Assembly (NCBI GenBank): GCA_017654735.1
Contig: JADPYG010000006.1
Span: 1 to 64,000 of the forward strand
Direction: 5' to 3'
Length of the DNA stretch: 64,000 nucleotides
DNA from: Vishniacozyma victoriae
Lineage: Eukaryota > Basidiomycota > Tremellomycetes > Tremellales > Bulleribasidiaceae
Position 1 is the first letter of the stretch. Each line of letters begins with the position of its first letter. Positions 33,409 through 44,757 of this stretch are shown here, in pieces. The translations under genes and the position numbers were made by a program. The notes beneath the pieces are model-generated. The model saw only the letters and a program-made list of their open reading frames with translations, was not told the DNA's origin and did no database searches.

Positions 33409-35595
33409 ATGACAAGCACTCGTGAGGTAGAGCTCAAAGCTCTTCTGGACCGCTTCACCGCTTCCAAACCATCAGCGTCAGCTCCATCTTCGAAAGAGAT
33501 CAAATTACTGGCGGAATCGCTCGTACCCGGTCAACCTCGCGCCGAGCATGCTCTAGCCTATTTGAGCTTATCAAAGATCATAAGCTCCCAAGCTCAATCC
33601 GGAACCTCATCGAAAGATTTACAAGTCAGTGGTGCCGAATATGTCACGGAAGTCTTTGGAAGCTCTACGACCGACCTCGACCCATTGGCCTTTATCCCAT
33701 TTACAGCTTTGGTCGCTTCACTCTTTCCGCTCGATCCTCAATCCGCCCAAATGCTTTTGACGCATCAGATCTCCGTCTCTACCAATAAGGATCTGGTTGA
33801 TGATCCACTGGCTGTTTTATTGGAGGCGGCCGAGCTGCCATCGGCTCTACAACTGGTACTGGCCGACATGCTTGCTCAGGCGGCAGGGACGAAAGTCGGA
33901 CGAGAGGTTATACAATCACGAGCAGAGGATTGGTTGAGAGGAGCCTTGGAACTCAAAAACGACCCGGAGCTGACGGCTGTCTGTGCCGTGGCGCTGAGTA
34001 AGCTCAATGAGGAGGTGGTCCCCGGACAAGAGGGACAGCAGGATATGGACATTATGGGCATGTGCGATAAAATGATGGACGCTGTCAGAGGGAGTCAAGT
34101 TCCAACGACAGCAACTCGATCGTCACTGGAAGGACTGGCCGTCATATCATCGCGTCCTGCTATACGCCAACGACTGGCGGACGATTCTGCCTTTCTCAAG
34201 TCACTCGTAAACCTCTCGCCAATACCGAGACAAAAAGGAGGTTCTCTACCCATCACACCTCGAGCTAGCATCGACCTCGATCTCGAAGCCGAACCTGCCG
34301 ATACCGCCCTTTGCTACGGTATCACCACGATCCTTGTGAATATCACCAGCCTGAAGGCGATACTCTCGGCTGAAGATGAGCAAGCGGCCAAGCTCAGAGC
34401 AATGGCGCTATCTGGCAAGCGGGATACCAGTCACGTCGCACAGGATGACCCACTCGAGTCGGACGAAGCTGTACGCGAAAGAGTGACGCGCGTGATCAGG
34501 GCTGGAGGAATTAAAGCCCTTACTGGACTAGTGAGGGCCGATAGTCAAGTTGTGAAAGCTGGCCTGGGCAAACTATGCCTCAACCTTGTCGAGGATCAGG
34601 GGAATAGGATGGAGTTTATTCGGGATGGTGGATTTAAAGCGCTTTCCACCGTTATTCGAGATCTTTTACCGACATCCGAAAAAGCGCAACCAGCAACATC
34701 CAACGAAGTAAAGATCGTGGCATTACTACCTTCAGCCCAAGCTCTGGCTAAGCTAGTCATTACAACCCCTCCTCACCTCTTATTCCCACCGCCAGTATCT
34801 ACCACATCTCTCAATGCCCTCACACCGCTTTACCATCTCCTCTGCGACTCGTCTTCGTCGTTACTTCAACGCTTCGAAGCCCTCATGGCACTCACCAACA
34901 TTGCCACCATCGAACCTTCAATCGCTACACGGCTGGTACAGGCCACATATACCCCAATCGAAAGAGAAGGCGATACAATGTGGCGTGCAACCGGTCGAGA
35001 AGTCAGAATACGTATTTTCAATCGTATAGAAGAATGTCTTACCAACGACAATACACTTGTCAGGAGGGCTGCTACCGAATTGATCTGCAATTTGATGTCT
35101 TGCGAGGCTGGATATCTGGAATACACCGCTACGACAAACGCCCGTACAGCTTCGAGAATACGCTTAATGCTCATTTTGACCGGTTCCGATGATTTAGCTA
35201 CTCGCTTAGCAGCAGGTGGTACTATTGCAACCATCACCGAATCGCCTGAAGCATGTGCGACCTTGTTGAAGGAAAAGGAACGATCGGCCTGGTCTAGAGT
35301 GATTTCGTATATGGAGTATCAAGATGAGGAGGAAGATGAAGATGGGAACGTCATACCTGTCATATCATCGCTACCGCCAGATGAGGCGTCGATTTATCGA
35401 GCCGCGATCATCTTGTTCAACCTTCTCACTTATGTGACGGGTCTTGAGGAGGTGTCGAAGAAGGAGGAATTGGAGAGGGTTAAAGAAGCTGGTGTTCAAG
35501 ATGCGTTGATGCGTGTTTTGCGATCAAAAGTGGGTCATGAGACCTTAGAGCCAGTTCTTGAATGCTTGAAACTCCTCAAGCGAGAGATTAACTAG
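33409..35595 (+). CDS. UCS-domain myosin chaperone (She4/Rng3/UNC-45 family)
   Basis: A single exon of over 720 residues, rare in this intron-rich window. It is an all-helical ARM-type protein: LSPIPRQKGGSLPITPRAS, GITTILVNITSLKA, GGIKALTGLVRADSQVVKAG, LGKLCLNLVEDQGNRMEFIR, FKALSTVIRDL, LQRFEALMALTNIATIEPSI, NTLVRRAATELICNLMSCEA, RLAAGGTIATITESPEA and RAAIILFNLLTYVTGLEE. These match the central and UCS domains, which fold and stabilise the myosin motor for cytokinesis and endocytosis. It has no N-terminal TPR, as in fungal She4/Rng3. MTSTREVEL at 33409 is the chosen start; an upstream in-frame Met at 33373 would add 12 residues. Confidence 0.88.
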   Translation: MTSTREVELKALLDRFTASKPSASAPSSKEIKLLAESLVPGQPRAEHALAYLSLSKIISSQAQSGTSSKDLQVSGAEYVTEVFGSSTTDLDPLAFIPFTALVASLFPLDPQSAQMLLTHQISVSTNKDLVDDPLAVLLEAAELPSALQLVLADMLAQAAGTKVGREVIQSRAEDWLRGALELKNDPELTAVCAVALSKLNEEVVPGQEGQQDMDIMGMCDKMMDAVRGSQVPTTATRSSLEGLAVISSRPAIRQRLADDSAFLKSLVNLSPIPRQKGGSLPITPRASIDLDLEAEPADTALCYGITTILVNITSLKAILSAEDEQAAKLRAMALSGKRDTSHVAQDDPLESDEAVRERVTRVIRAGGIKALTGLVRADSQVVKAGLGKLCLNLVEDQGNRMEFIRDGGFKALSTVIRDLLPTSEKAQPATSNEVKIVALLPSAQALAKLVITTPPHLLFPPPVSTTSLNALTPLYHLLCDSSSSLLQRFEALMALTNIATIEPSIATRLVQATYTPIEREGDTMWRATGREVRIRIFNRIEECLTNDNTLVRRAATELICNLMSCEAGYLEYTATTNARTASRIRLMLILTGSDDLATRLAAGGTIATITESPEACATLLKEKERSAWSRVISYMEYQDEEEDEDGNVIPVISSLPPDEASIYRAAIILFNLLTYVTGLEEVSKKEELERVKEAGVQDALMRVLRSKVGHETLEPVLECLKLLKREIN

Positions 35596-35788
35596 ATTCA
35601 TTGCATATACATAATGTACTATTACCATGCATAGACCATAGAGACAATAGCATCTGAGCACTCATGATGGAGAAGGTGGTTGATGCGCCACATTGGGTAA
35701 TTCCCGAATTTCCAGGGTGGCGGGATCCCCTTGGTGACTCTGTTGTCTTAATCATCCTTGTAATACACCTATATATCCCTAATCAAAG

Positions 35789-37646
35789 ATGGCAGCTTTA
35801 GCTCGAGCGCTCCCAGCGCCCATCTATACTTCAACAGAGGAAGTCATCGAGGCTCCTCTACCAGCCGCGCCTACACCTTCCAATATCCCTAAATACGGTT
35901 CGCGAAAGGGTTGGAAACCAAAGACTGCTATCGACTTTAATGGTGGAGGAGCTTATCCGGAATGCCATGTCGCTCAATATCCACTTGATATGGGAAGGAA
36001 GAAGCCTGCTGGAGCTGGATCGACTTTGGCTTTGCAGGTTGATCAGGATGGAACTGTTAGATATGATGCTATTGCTCAGTACGGACGAGCACACGGTTCA
36101 AAGGTCCAGTCTAGTTTCAAAGGTAAGCTTCGTATAGCTAGACATCGGTTAGCGCTGATGATAGATCTGGTACCACTCGCCAACCGTGCAGACATGTCAA
36201 AGAAGGATTTAGAGATGGAAAGACCGGATGAAGAAGCAGTCATGTCTACTGCTGAACGTACGCGACTTGCCCTCGAGAAGATCACCCACGGCAAGATCAA
36301 GGCTGCCCAGCCCAAGCACGTACCAAAAGGCAACAACGACGCGTCATACATCCGTTACACACCAGCCAACAACGGAGGAGACGAAGGAAAACAGAGGATT
36401 ATCAAAATGACGGAAGTTCAGGAAGATCCGCTGGAACCACCTAAATTCAAGCACAAGAAGATCCCTCGAGCACCCGATGAACCACCACCACCTGTCTTGC
36501 AGTCTCCTCCTAGAGCTGTTACGGCTCAGGATCAGAAGGACTGGATGATTCCTCCTTGTATCTCGAATTGGAAGAATAACAAGGGTTATACTGTTCCTCT
36601 TGATAAGCGTTTAGCTGCAGATGGAAGAGGATTGCAAGATGTGAGTAGCTGCTACGTACGTAATGTCAACCTAGCTAATGGGATAGGTTCATATTAATGA
36701 CAACTTCGCCAAATTCTCTGAAGCACTATACGTCGCCGACAGACATGCCCGAGATGAAGTCCGAGCTCGTGCACAGATGCAACAGCTTCTCGCCCAAAAG
36801 GAGAAGGCTCAGAAGGAGGAGAACTTGCGAATGTTGGCTCAACGAGCAAGGGAGGAGCGAAGTGGTGTCACACCGTCGGCTGGTGGTTCGGCTATTGGAG
36901 GATCGAGCAAACCCCCACCCGTCATGGGTCTCGGTGGTTACGGATCCGATAGTGATAGTGATAGCGAGGCCGAGGATAGCGAAGACGAGGCTGCAGTCAG
37001 GGAGAGGGAGGAGGTGCGAGCGGAGAAGCGTCGCGAGAGGGAGAAGGAGATGAGGATGAACAACATGGGTACAGAAATGAGGGCCAAGCTGCTGGCAAAG
37101 TGAGTCTATCCCCTTACTGATACAATATGCCGCTAACAATGCAGGGAGCAGAACCGAGATATTTCGGAAAAGATTGCACTCGGTCTCGCCAAGCCAACAG
37201 CAACGAAGGAAACTTTGCTCGACTCGCGTCTGTTCAATCGAGAATCCCTATCAACTGGACACGGTGCCGACGACTCGTACAACCTTTACGACCGACCTCT
37301 GTTCCAAGGCTCCTCGGCCGCCGCCGCCATCTACAAAGCCAAGGGTAACGACCACGGTAACGATGAAGCATATGGAGGTGGAACAGAAGGTGGAATCAGA
37401 ACAGAGATGGAGAAGGACCGATTCGCCCTCGGAAACGCCACTCGTGGATTCGAAGGTGCCGGGTCTGGAGAAGTCCGCGACGGACCTGTCCAATTCGAAA
37501 AGGATGTGGTCATGTCTCTCGATGGTACTTCCGATCCGTTCGGTGTAGAGCAGTTCATGAATGCAGCCAAGAAGGGAGGGAAACGTACAGCCGACGATCT
37601 ACGGGAGGAATCACGTAAGAAGCAGAGGGATGCGGATGATGAGTAG
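35789..37646 (+). CDS. PRP45: Prp45/SNW1 (SKIP) splicing factor
   Basis: Four exons, about 560 residues. The conserved SNW domain is complete: PPYGSRKGWKPKT-like block KYGSRKGWKPKTAIDFNGGG, then YPECHVAQYPLDMG, TLALQVDQDGTVRYDAI, IRYTPANN and the signature PPCISNWKNNKGYTVPLDKR, followed by LAADGRGLQDVHINDNFAKF. Charged helices with RAREER and REREEVRAEKRRERE follow, and the C-terminus has GLAKPTATKETLLDSRLFN, YNLYDRPLF and DPFGVEQFMNAAKKGGKR. SNW proteins sit in the NineTeen-related complex of the catalytic spliceosome and also bridge to transcription. TAG at 37644-37646. Compact 60-70 nt introns. Confidence 0.95.
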
Positions 37647-38053
37647 TCGTGTGGTAATTACTGTTGTGTACATGTTCCCCAGTCTCGGTTCCAGTCATCG
37701 TTTTACCTGCATGTACATCATATTCATCCGCTGATCAAGCGGCTGCCGCCATGGATAGTCGTCGGTGCATATAGTCTGGAATCGGTCCATTGCGCCATAG
37801 CGGTAATCGGATAAATACCGGGGAAACGGGGAAACATCGGCAAAGGGGTCTGTGATTCTCGGCTCATTTCTGGTGGAACAAGGAGTAAGAGGGGAACAGT
37901 ATACCCTACCAAGGGGCACCTTTTATTTGCACGCCATCAACTCTGGATCCCTTGGCCCGGGTATCGTGTTTCTCCGAGCAATTCCCCCGGTCCTCTTATA
38001 TACCTGAACTCCCGCTTTGGAACCCTCATCTCTTCCCCATCTGTACTGCCAAA
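37647..38053. other. Intergenic region PRP45 / beta-glucosidase
   Basis: 407 bp with no gene. The beta-glucosidase leader lies just before 38054. Confidence 0.55.
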
Positions 38054-40807
38054 ATGCCTACTACAAACGACCAGTTCGACAAGTCCTTCTTGGATGCCGA
38101 TATCAACCAGCTCGTCAAGCAATTGACGATGGATGAGAAGGTCTCGCTTCTAGCTGGTTCAGGATGGTGGGAGACTGTCTCTGTTCCTAGGAAGAACATC
38201 CCTAGGTGAGTCTCGAGAGAAGGGTTCTTGGGTAAACAGTGCTGATATATAGCGTCAAGGTCACTGATGGACCTAATGGAGCTCGAGGAGGTTCTTTCTA
38301 CCACATGAGTGAGTCACTGTTGTAGGGCTATGGAATGAGCTGACTGGTAGCCCCCGCTTCAGCTCTCCCCAATGCTACCTGTATTGGAGCTACTTTCTCC
38401 AAGTCGCTCACCGAAGATGCCGGTCGATTACTCGCCGAAGAGACCAAGGCCCGAAATGCCGTCTGCCTCTTGGCTCCCACTATCAACATCCAACGATCTC
38501 CCCTCGGTGGACGAGCTTTTGAATCCTTCTCCGAAGACCCCACTCTATCCGGTCAGATCGCTGCTGCCTACATCAACGGTCTCCAAGGCGAGGGTATCAG
38601 TGCTACCATCAAGCACTTTGTCGGAAACGATCAAGAACACGAACGAATGGGTGAAGATTCCATCATCTCTCAACGAGCTCTCCGAGAAGTTTACCTCCGA
38701 CCTTTCCAGATCGCCCAGAAACTCAGTAAACCATGGGCATACATGACTTCCTACAACAAGGTCAATGGAACCCACGTCTCGGAACACAAGCAACTTCTCC
38801 AGGATATCTTGAGGAAGGAATGGCAACACGATGGACTAGTCATGTCAGATTGGTACGGTACTTATTCCGTCTCTGAATCCATCAATGCTGGTTTGGACCT
38901 CGAAATGCCAGGTCCCGCTCGATGGCATGAACCTGGACTTGTCAACCATTTGATCATGGCTCACAAGATCGATCCTCGAACTATCGACCGAAATGCCGGT
39001 ACGATCCTCAGATGGGCTCAGAAGCTCGCCAAGCTTAATTCTGAGATCGTATACGCCGCGCCATCGGATGAAAAGACACGATACGACGACAAAGAGGCCG
39101 ATGCCAAGGTCATTCGACGAGTTGGTGCCGAAGGTATCGTTGTACTCAAGAATGAAAACTCGGTTCTTCCCGTTACCGAAAAGAAGGTGGCCGTCATCGG
39201 ACCAAACGTCAAGGCACGAGTCTTGACTGGTGGTGGATCCGCTCAACTTCGAGCTGCCTGGTCATCGAGCCCATGGGAAGGTCTCGAGTCCAACAAACCA
39301 TCTGGTGTCGATATCGAGTACAGTCTAGGTTGTGCTGGCGCCAAATTCCTCCCTCAACTCGACGAGAACTTCACCACCTTGGACGGCAAGAAGGGCTTCA
39401 ACCTATCTCACTACAAGCTGGAGGACGGCAAGCAAGCTTCCGAATCGGGCTACGACGAGGTCTGGGATCAGAGTGACATGTTCTTGGCCGATTTCTTCCC
39501 TCCTGGATTCGGAAACGACTGGTTCACCGAACTCAAGTCCGAGTTCACTTCTCCCATCGATGGAGAGTACGAGTTTGGTCTCACTGTTACTGGTCAGGGA
39601 TGGCTATGGGTTGACGACAAGTTGGTCGTCGATAATTCTAAGGACCAAAAGCGGGGTGAGGCGTACTTTGGTAACGGTACTGAAGAGGTCAAGGGTAGTG
39701 TCAAGGTCGAGAAGGGAAAGGTATGTTCTAACACATTTGCAGTCAGCTGACGATCAGAAATACATCGTTCGAGCTCTTCACGATTCCCGAAAGCCAGGTG
39801 CAGCCGATGGTGGTCCAATCACTCCCTTCTCAATCAAGGGTATTAGGATCGGTGCTTTCGCAGTCTTTTCTCCCGATCAAGCTATCGAGGATGCCGTCAC
39901 ACTCGCCAAGAAATCCGACAAGGCAGTTATTGTTTGTGGTCTCAACTCGGATTGGGAGTCTGAGGGATACGATAGGCCCAACCTCCTTTTGCCCCTCCGT
40001 CAGAACGAGCTCATCACCCGAGTCGCCGAGGCCAACCCCAACACTATTGTCGTTATTCAAGCTGGTTCTGCAGTGTCCATGCCTTGGATCGAAAAGGTCG
40101 CTGGTGTCGTATTCGCATGGTACGGAGGTAACGAGACTGGAAACTCAATCGCCGATATCGTTTACGGTAAAGTCAACCCATCTGGTCGATTGCCCATCTC
40201 GCTTCCTGTGCGAGAAGAGGATATCGCGGCCAGCTTGAACTACAAATCCGCCCATACCAAAATCCACTACGAAGAAGGTATCTGGGTTGGTTACAAGAAC
40301 CACAATGCCCGAAAGATCGCCCCACTCTTCCCATTCGGTCACGGTCTATCTTACACTACCTTCGAGTACTCGGATCTCGAGATTACTTCCAAGCCATCCG
40401 ACAATGCCAAGCCAGATGATTGGAAGCTCAAGGTCGCAGTTACCGTTACCAATACTGGTAAAATCGCTGGATCTCACTCGGTACATTTCTACACCTCACC
40501 ACCAAAGGAGACGGCAACGAGCTTGAAGCACCCCGAACACGCTCTACAGGCCTTCGACAAGATCTACGATCTAGAGCCAGGAGCCAAAAAGACCGTAGAG
40601 GTCACCTTAGACAAGTGTAAGTACCTTCTCTATATCCATAGGGTGTGTGGCTGATGAACAGACGCCATTTCCCATTGGGATGATGTCTACAACACTTTCA
40701 GGGTCGAAAATGGGGAATGGAAGGTCAAGGTCGGTACAGACGCCCAGACCTTCTATGGCTCGGAAACATTCGTCGTAGAGCACGATATCGAATGGACCGG
40801 TCTATAA
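38054..40807 (+). CDS. GH3 beta-glucosidase with PA14 domain
   Basis: Hydrolyses terminal beta-glucosides. No signal peptide (MPTTNDQFDKSFLDADI), so probably intracellular. Five exons joined in frame. N-terminal GH3 barrel: LTMDEKVSLLAGSGWWET, KVTDGPNGARGG, LLAPTINIQRSPLGGRAFE, FSEDP, ATIKHFVGNDQEHERM, and the nucleophile Asp in GLVMSDWYGTYS. GH3 second domain: GAEGIVVLKNENSVLPV, CGLNSDWESEGYDR carrying the likely acid/base Glu, and VFAWYGGNETGNSIADIVYG. The PA14 domain interrupts this part (DMFLADFFPPGFGNDWFTEL to GWLWVDDKLVVDNSKDQ). The fibronectin-III-like C-terminus has APLFPFGHGLSYTTFEYSD. This matches the Kluyveromyces-type cytosolic beta-glucosidases with PA14. Codon use is C-rich, suggesting high expression. 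TAA at 40805-40807. Confidence 0.93.
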
Positions 40808-41114
40808 GTAAAATGACGTCAGAAGTCATATACGAAGGAAGGAAGGGAAAATGGAAAGAAGAGATTGTATGCATTGATATCTTGATTCAACTTGGAAAGT
40901 TGACTGGACTGGAGGTCCGTGCGCAGCTGGGCATATGTACATCCCATCTGACAACCTCATCTTCTCTTCCTTCTTTCAACTCTCATCTCTCACATACATT
41001 CTTAATCCCCTTGCTTCTGCTCTACCTTTCCCCTGCTTTACCCTCCTCCTGCTCTATACCTCCTCCGCCTTACTCACCACAACGTCCTCTCACTCGATAA
41101 ACAAGTCTTTAGAG
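40808..41114. other. Intergenic region before the tandem trio
   Basis: 307 bp ending in a C/T-rich leader before the first trio gene. Nothing else is seen. Confidence 0.55.
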
Positions 41115-42632
41115 ATGTCGCGAAACGATAATCGTCAAGATCTCCCTCATGTAAGCTCCAAATGCCCACTCGTGGCAGAAGAACTGACGTATAGACTCCC
41201 GCAGTCAACGCCGCTCTCGATAAGTCCTATATCCGCAAGCTTGAGAATGAGCTACGACTCGCTCAAGAAGCCTTCCGTCACGCCGAACAATGTAGACAAC
41301 TCCAAGCTCAGGTTGAAGAGTATAAACACAACACTTCGAAGATTGTCACTGCCCACAATCGAACACAGGAGCCTGGGGAGGTGATGCACTACATTTCGGT
41401 GAAGCAAGAGCATGGCGTTCCCGGGCCAGGTCAGCTCCTCGATGCTGAACATTATAAAATAGCTGATACGGTAGTGAAACGAAAGACGCTTGCCGAAGTC
41501 ATCGATCTTTGCGATTCCGATGACGAATCCACCGAGGGCAATCCCCCGGGATCATCCTCCGCTGGTACTCCCGACTCTGACCAGAACCACAACGAAACAA
41601 ACTCAATCATCTCGGATACGACTCGATCGAAAATACCTGCTATGCAATCCCGACCTGGACCCGGGACACGTATCTTAGCTACTTCTCAAGCTCGAGCAAG
41701 CAGCAAGAGCACGATGTTCCTGGGGAATGTCATGCCGAAACCTGTGGAGGGCGTTTCCGGTTGCCGCGACTACCACCGCTCCAGCGACCGATGTACCTCC
41801 TGTTCCTCAATCGTATTGGCGTAAGCGACTCGATGCCCCTGGAGAATCCGAGTCTGGACCGACTCCGACTCGTCACACTACCACCACCGATTCATCGACA
41901 TCTGCTACATCGCCAAGCATAACCGGTATCACCGAGCCCTCAAAATCGAAGATCAAGAAACGAGCCCCAAAGCCTAAACCCGATCATCCTCACAAATATC
42001 GAGGACCGGAACTCACCGTCTTATCACTTCGAGCCATCTGGAATCACTTGGATCAAGCCTGGAAACAAGCATCCTGTACCGTTCAGACCATCAAGCGACT
42101 CCAGAGTTGGTGGAACACCAACGTCGTTACTTCTACCCATGGGTTGGACACGCACCAGGTCTATCTGTTGCTCTTTGCACAGTATCAATGGTGGCAGGCG
42201 CTGGAGGAGCAGTGGAACAAGTTCGACGCTCTGCCTGATAAAGACAGAAAGGTGATCATGAAGATGAGGGAAATTAGGCTAAGAAAAGAAAGCTATGCTG
42301 TCAAAGCTGAAGCGGCCCTGGTGAATGAGGGTATCACCAAGAACCACGATGCGGTCTATATGCTAGGAGCTGGGGTAAAGAAGGAGAAGACGGATGAGAA
42401 GGAGATCAAGGAGAGGGGCGAGAGTGAAAAGAGGAAGCGAGCTGGACCTGTAGATGCGGATGCGGAGGTGCATAAGGAGGGTGAAGGTGTCCAGGCGAAG
42501 CGAGTCAGATTCGGAAGCGGGGAGATAGCGAATAATGGAGTCAATGGAGTAGTAGGGAGGGACAAGGGACGGCCAGAGGAGGAAGGAGTGGACGATGGTC
42601 TGTCGAGTGATAGTGACGAAGAGGAGGATTGA
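41115..42632 (+). CDS. Tandem trio gene 1: coiled coil, SUMO-interaction-like motif, shared C-terminal domain
   Basis: Starts MSRNDNRQDLPH; a 44-nt intron (41151-41194) joins in frame. A short coiled coil follows (KLENELRLAQEAFRHAEQ). Then VIDLCDSDDES is a textbook SUMO-interaction-like motif, and SVKQEHG fits the sumoylation consensus. To keep frame, an intron of about 115 nt (41670-41784) must be removed to reach PTDVPPVPQSYWRKRL. The C-terminal domain reads PELTVLSLRAIWNHLDQAWK, RLQSWWNTN, TSTHGLDTHQVYLLLFAQYQ and WWQALEEQWNKFD, matching the two downstream genes. The tail is Lys/Glu-rich with KRKRA (nuclear localisation-like) and ends SDSDEEED. I know no family for the domain. A nuclear protein is inferred. 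Stop TGA at 42630-42632. Confidence 0.7.
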
Positions 42633-42922
42633 GAGATTCCGGTCAATACCTGTAGTGATAGACTCAACCCATGTGTAGAATAGTATGGTATGCTCACTAG
42701 TCGTTTTCATATTGTAGATACTGCATGCATATATAACAGGACTAGACTACTACAGCGACTCGAGTCGTCGAATACCGGCTCGACCCTCTATAGGTCTGGA
42801 CAAATGGCATGCTAAGTGGGGTCTCGGCCACGGAGCGCACAGACCTCCTCAGCCGTGTGGCCTTTCTCGTCCCAAGTGATTCTCCATTCATCACTCTACC
42901 CTCTTCGCCACCTTTTACGACA

Positions 42923-44374
42923 ATGACCTCACCACCAGATGTAAAGCCCAATATCGGTGGTAGAAATGCCCCACGCACTCCTACCTATCCTCTTTCCGAT
43001 ATCAAACCTACCCCTCAGAGCCTTACGAAATACAAGGACTCGATCGATTTTACCAGCGAGGTGAATTCAATTCGCCAAGAGCGAGAGAGGCTGGAGGAGA
43101 AACACCAACTACATAAAAGCGTTCTCGATCTTCGAGAAGAGATGTTACAGGTGAAGGAGGAGAATCGTCGCCTTCGAGAGGCGCGTGGGGTTGTAGACCC
43201 CGAACCTGGTTTGACAGACGCCAAGCTTGGTATCTCACGATTTACCGGTGCTGGGGGAGGCAGCAGCACTTTGAAGACGTACGCCGGGGAAGACGTAGAG
43301 GGAGACGATGATGATGTGATCTTTGTCAGTGAGATCAAGTCCGGGACAGCGAAGCCTGTCGTCGATGTGAAACCAGGTCAGTACCGCCGCCGACACAGGT
43401 CCTCACACCGAGCCTCACTAACAATAGCATCAGTCCCAGTACTTCCATATATCCCCGCTGCAGAGTCAGGACCGGCAGCCATAGAGTTATCGACCCACGA
43501 ATCCGACCACTTCAGTCCGATGATCAGGACAGATCGAATCCATCAATCAAACCCTCTGCCGATCCCAGACGGCCACACAACGCCATCGGTCAGAATGAAA
43601 CGTTTCGGCAAACGAACCCGCCCATCCAGACCTACGTTGACAAGGGAGACCATGCCATCCACTGACTCGTCCAGCTCTGAATCGGAATCGTCGGATGATT
43701 ACCCTAGATCCAGCTCAAGGACAGTGTGGCAAAGGTACTACGGTCAGAAGAGAAAGAAGATCGACCTCCTCAACGTCGCGGCAACGGACACCCTCGATCA
43801 ACGATCCAAGACTGCCTTGGCTGGTCACTCGACACCAGACTCATCCGGGTTTAAAAGATCGCCGCCGCTAGAAGCGAAGAAAGCTCAAAGGACCGAAAGA
43901 CAGACCAAAAAGACCTTCAACAAGCCGCGCGTCGTCGAAAGCGACACCGATGACCAAGACTCACAGCCATATCAAGGGCCACACTTGCATGTCCTTTCAG
44001 TTCAGGCTCTCAACGATCGTTTGAACCGCTCCTACCATAGGCGAGGTATGAGTACCAACACGATCATCAAGCTGTCTCGCTGGTGGCCAAAATCAAGCGT
44101 GATTTCACATCACAGACTAGATGCCAGTGGAATGTTCCTCCTAACCTGGGCTGTGCACGTGTGGTGGAGCAACCTCTGGAATGAGGTCAATTCGCCAAGG
44201 TACAAGTGGCCTAGCGGATCGGGCAGATCAGAGAAAAAAGAGTTGATGTCGAGAGTTAGGGAGGTGGCGTTGATAAAGGAAGGATTTGCGTTGAGGAGTG
44301 AAAGGGATATGATTAGTGCAGACAAGGTCATTTCGCCTGATTCGATTATCAAATTGAAAGACTCGAGGAAGTAG
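42923..44374 (+). CDS. Tandem trio gene 2: coiled coil, acidic hydrophobic motif, shared C-terminal domain
   Basis: Start chosen at MTSPPDVKPNIGG because the trio's third gene begins in the same way; a Met 38 codons upstream (42809) is less likely. Then ERERLEEKHQLHKSVL and QVKEENRRLRE form a coiled coil, and EGDDDDVIFVSEIKSG resembles an acidic-flanked SUMO-interaction motif. A probable 57-nt intron (43377-43433, CACTAACAATAG branch region) removes 19 codons without breaking frame. A Ser-rich, Arg-rich middle follows. The C-terminal domain is PHLHVLSVQALNDRLNRSYH, TIIKLSRWWPK, SHHRLDASGMFLLTWAVHVW and WSNLWNEVNSP. It is closer to gene 3 than to gene 1. No known family is recognised. Confidence 0.7.
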   Translation: MTSPPDVKPNIGGRNAPRTPTYPLSDIKPTPQSLTKYKDSIDFTSEVNSIRQERERLEEKHQLHKSVLDLREEMLQVKEENRRLREARGVVDPEPGLTDAKLGISRFTGAGGGSSTLKTYAGEDVEGDDDDVIFVSEIKSGTAKPVVDVKPGQYRRRHRSSHRASLTIASVPVLPYIPAAESGPAAIELSTHESDHFSPMIRTDRIHQSNPLPIPDGHTTPSVRMKRFGKRTRPSRPTLTRETMPSTDSSSSESESSDDYPRSSSRTVWQRYYGQKRKKIDLLNVAATDTLDQRSKTALAGHSTPDSSGFKRSPPLEAKKAQRTERQTKKTFNKPRVVESDTDDQDSQPYQGPHLHVLSVQALNDRLNRSYHRRGMSTNTIIKLSRWWPKSSVISHHRLDASGMFLLTWAVHVWWSNLWNEVNSPRYKWPSGSGRSEKKELMSRVREVALIKEGFALRSERDMISADKVISPDSIIKLKDSRK

Positions 44375-44757
44375 GATCGACTAGAGCGTAGGCGTAATCT
44401 GCAGGTGTCGTCAATGTTATTTCCCATGTATCACTGAATGAAGATGGACCGAATGTCGATGCCTGTGTTGCTGTGGTCCCGCGACCCAGTCTGGTAAGTA
44501 TCACGGGAGACTGACTCGTCTTCGTCCGACATTCCCCCCTATGCTTGAATCCACAAGTACTCGTCCATGAGTCGTGATACTTGGGCAATTCTCATCAGGC
44601 ATCCTGAGATGGCTTCGGATGAAGAAGTATCCACAGAGTACACTCTGCCGGGGGCCTCACTGACGTCACGTGAACGCACGGACCCATTGGCGGCGGACGA
44701 TGGAGCACGGCCTGCGAGTTGAGCCAACTCTAAGAAGTGTTCCGCCGCCAACGAGAC
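44375..44757. other. Spacer between trio genes 2 and 3
   Basis: 383 bp. No gene is seen, and the promoter has no obvious element. Confidence 0.5.
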
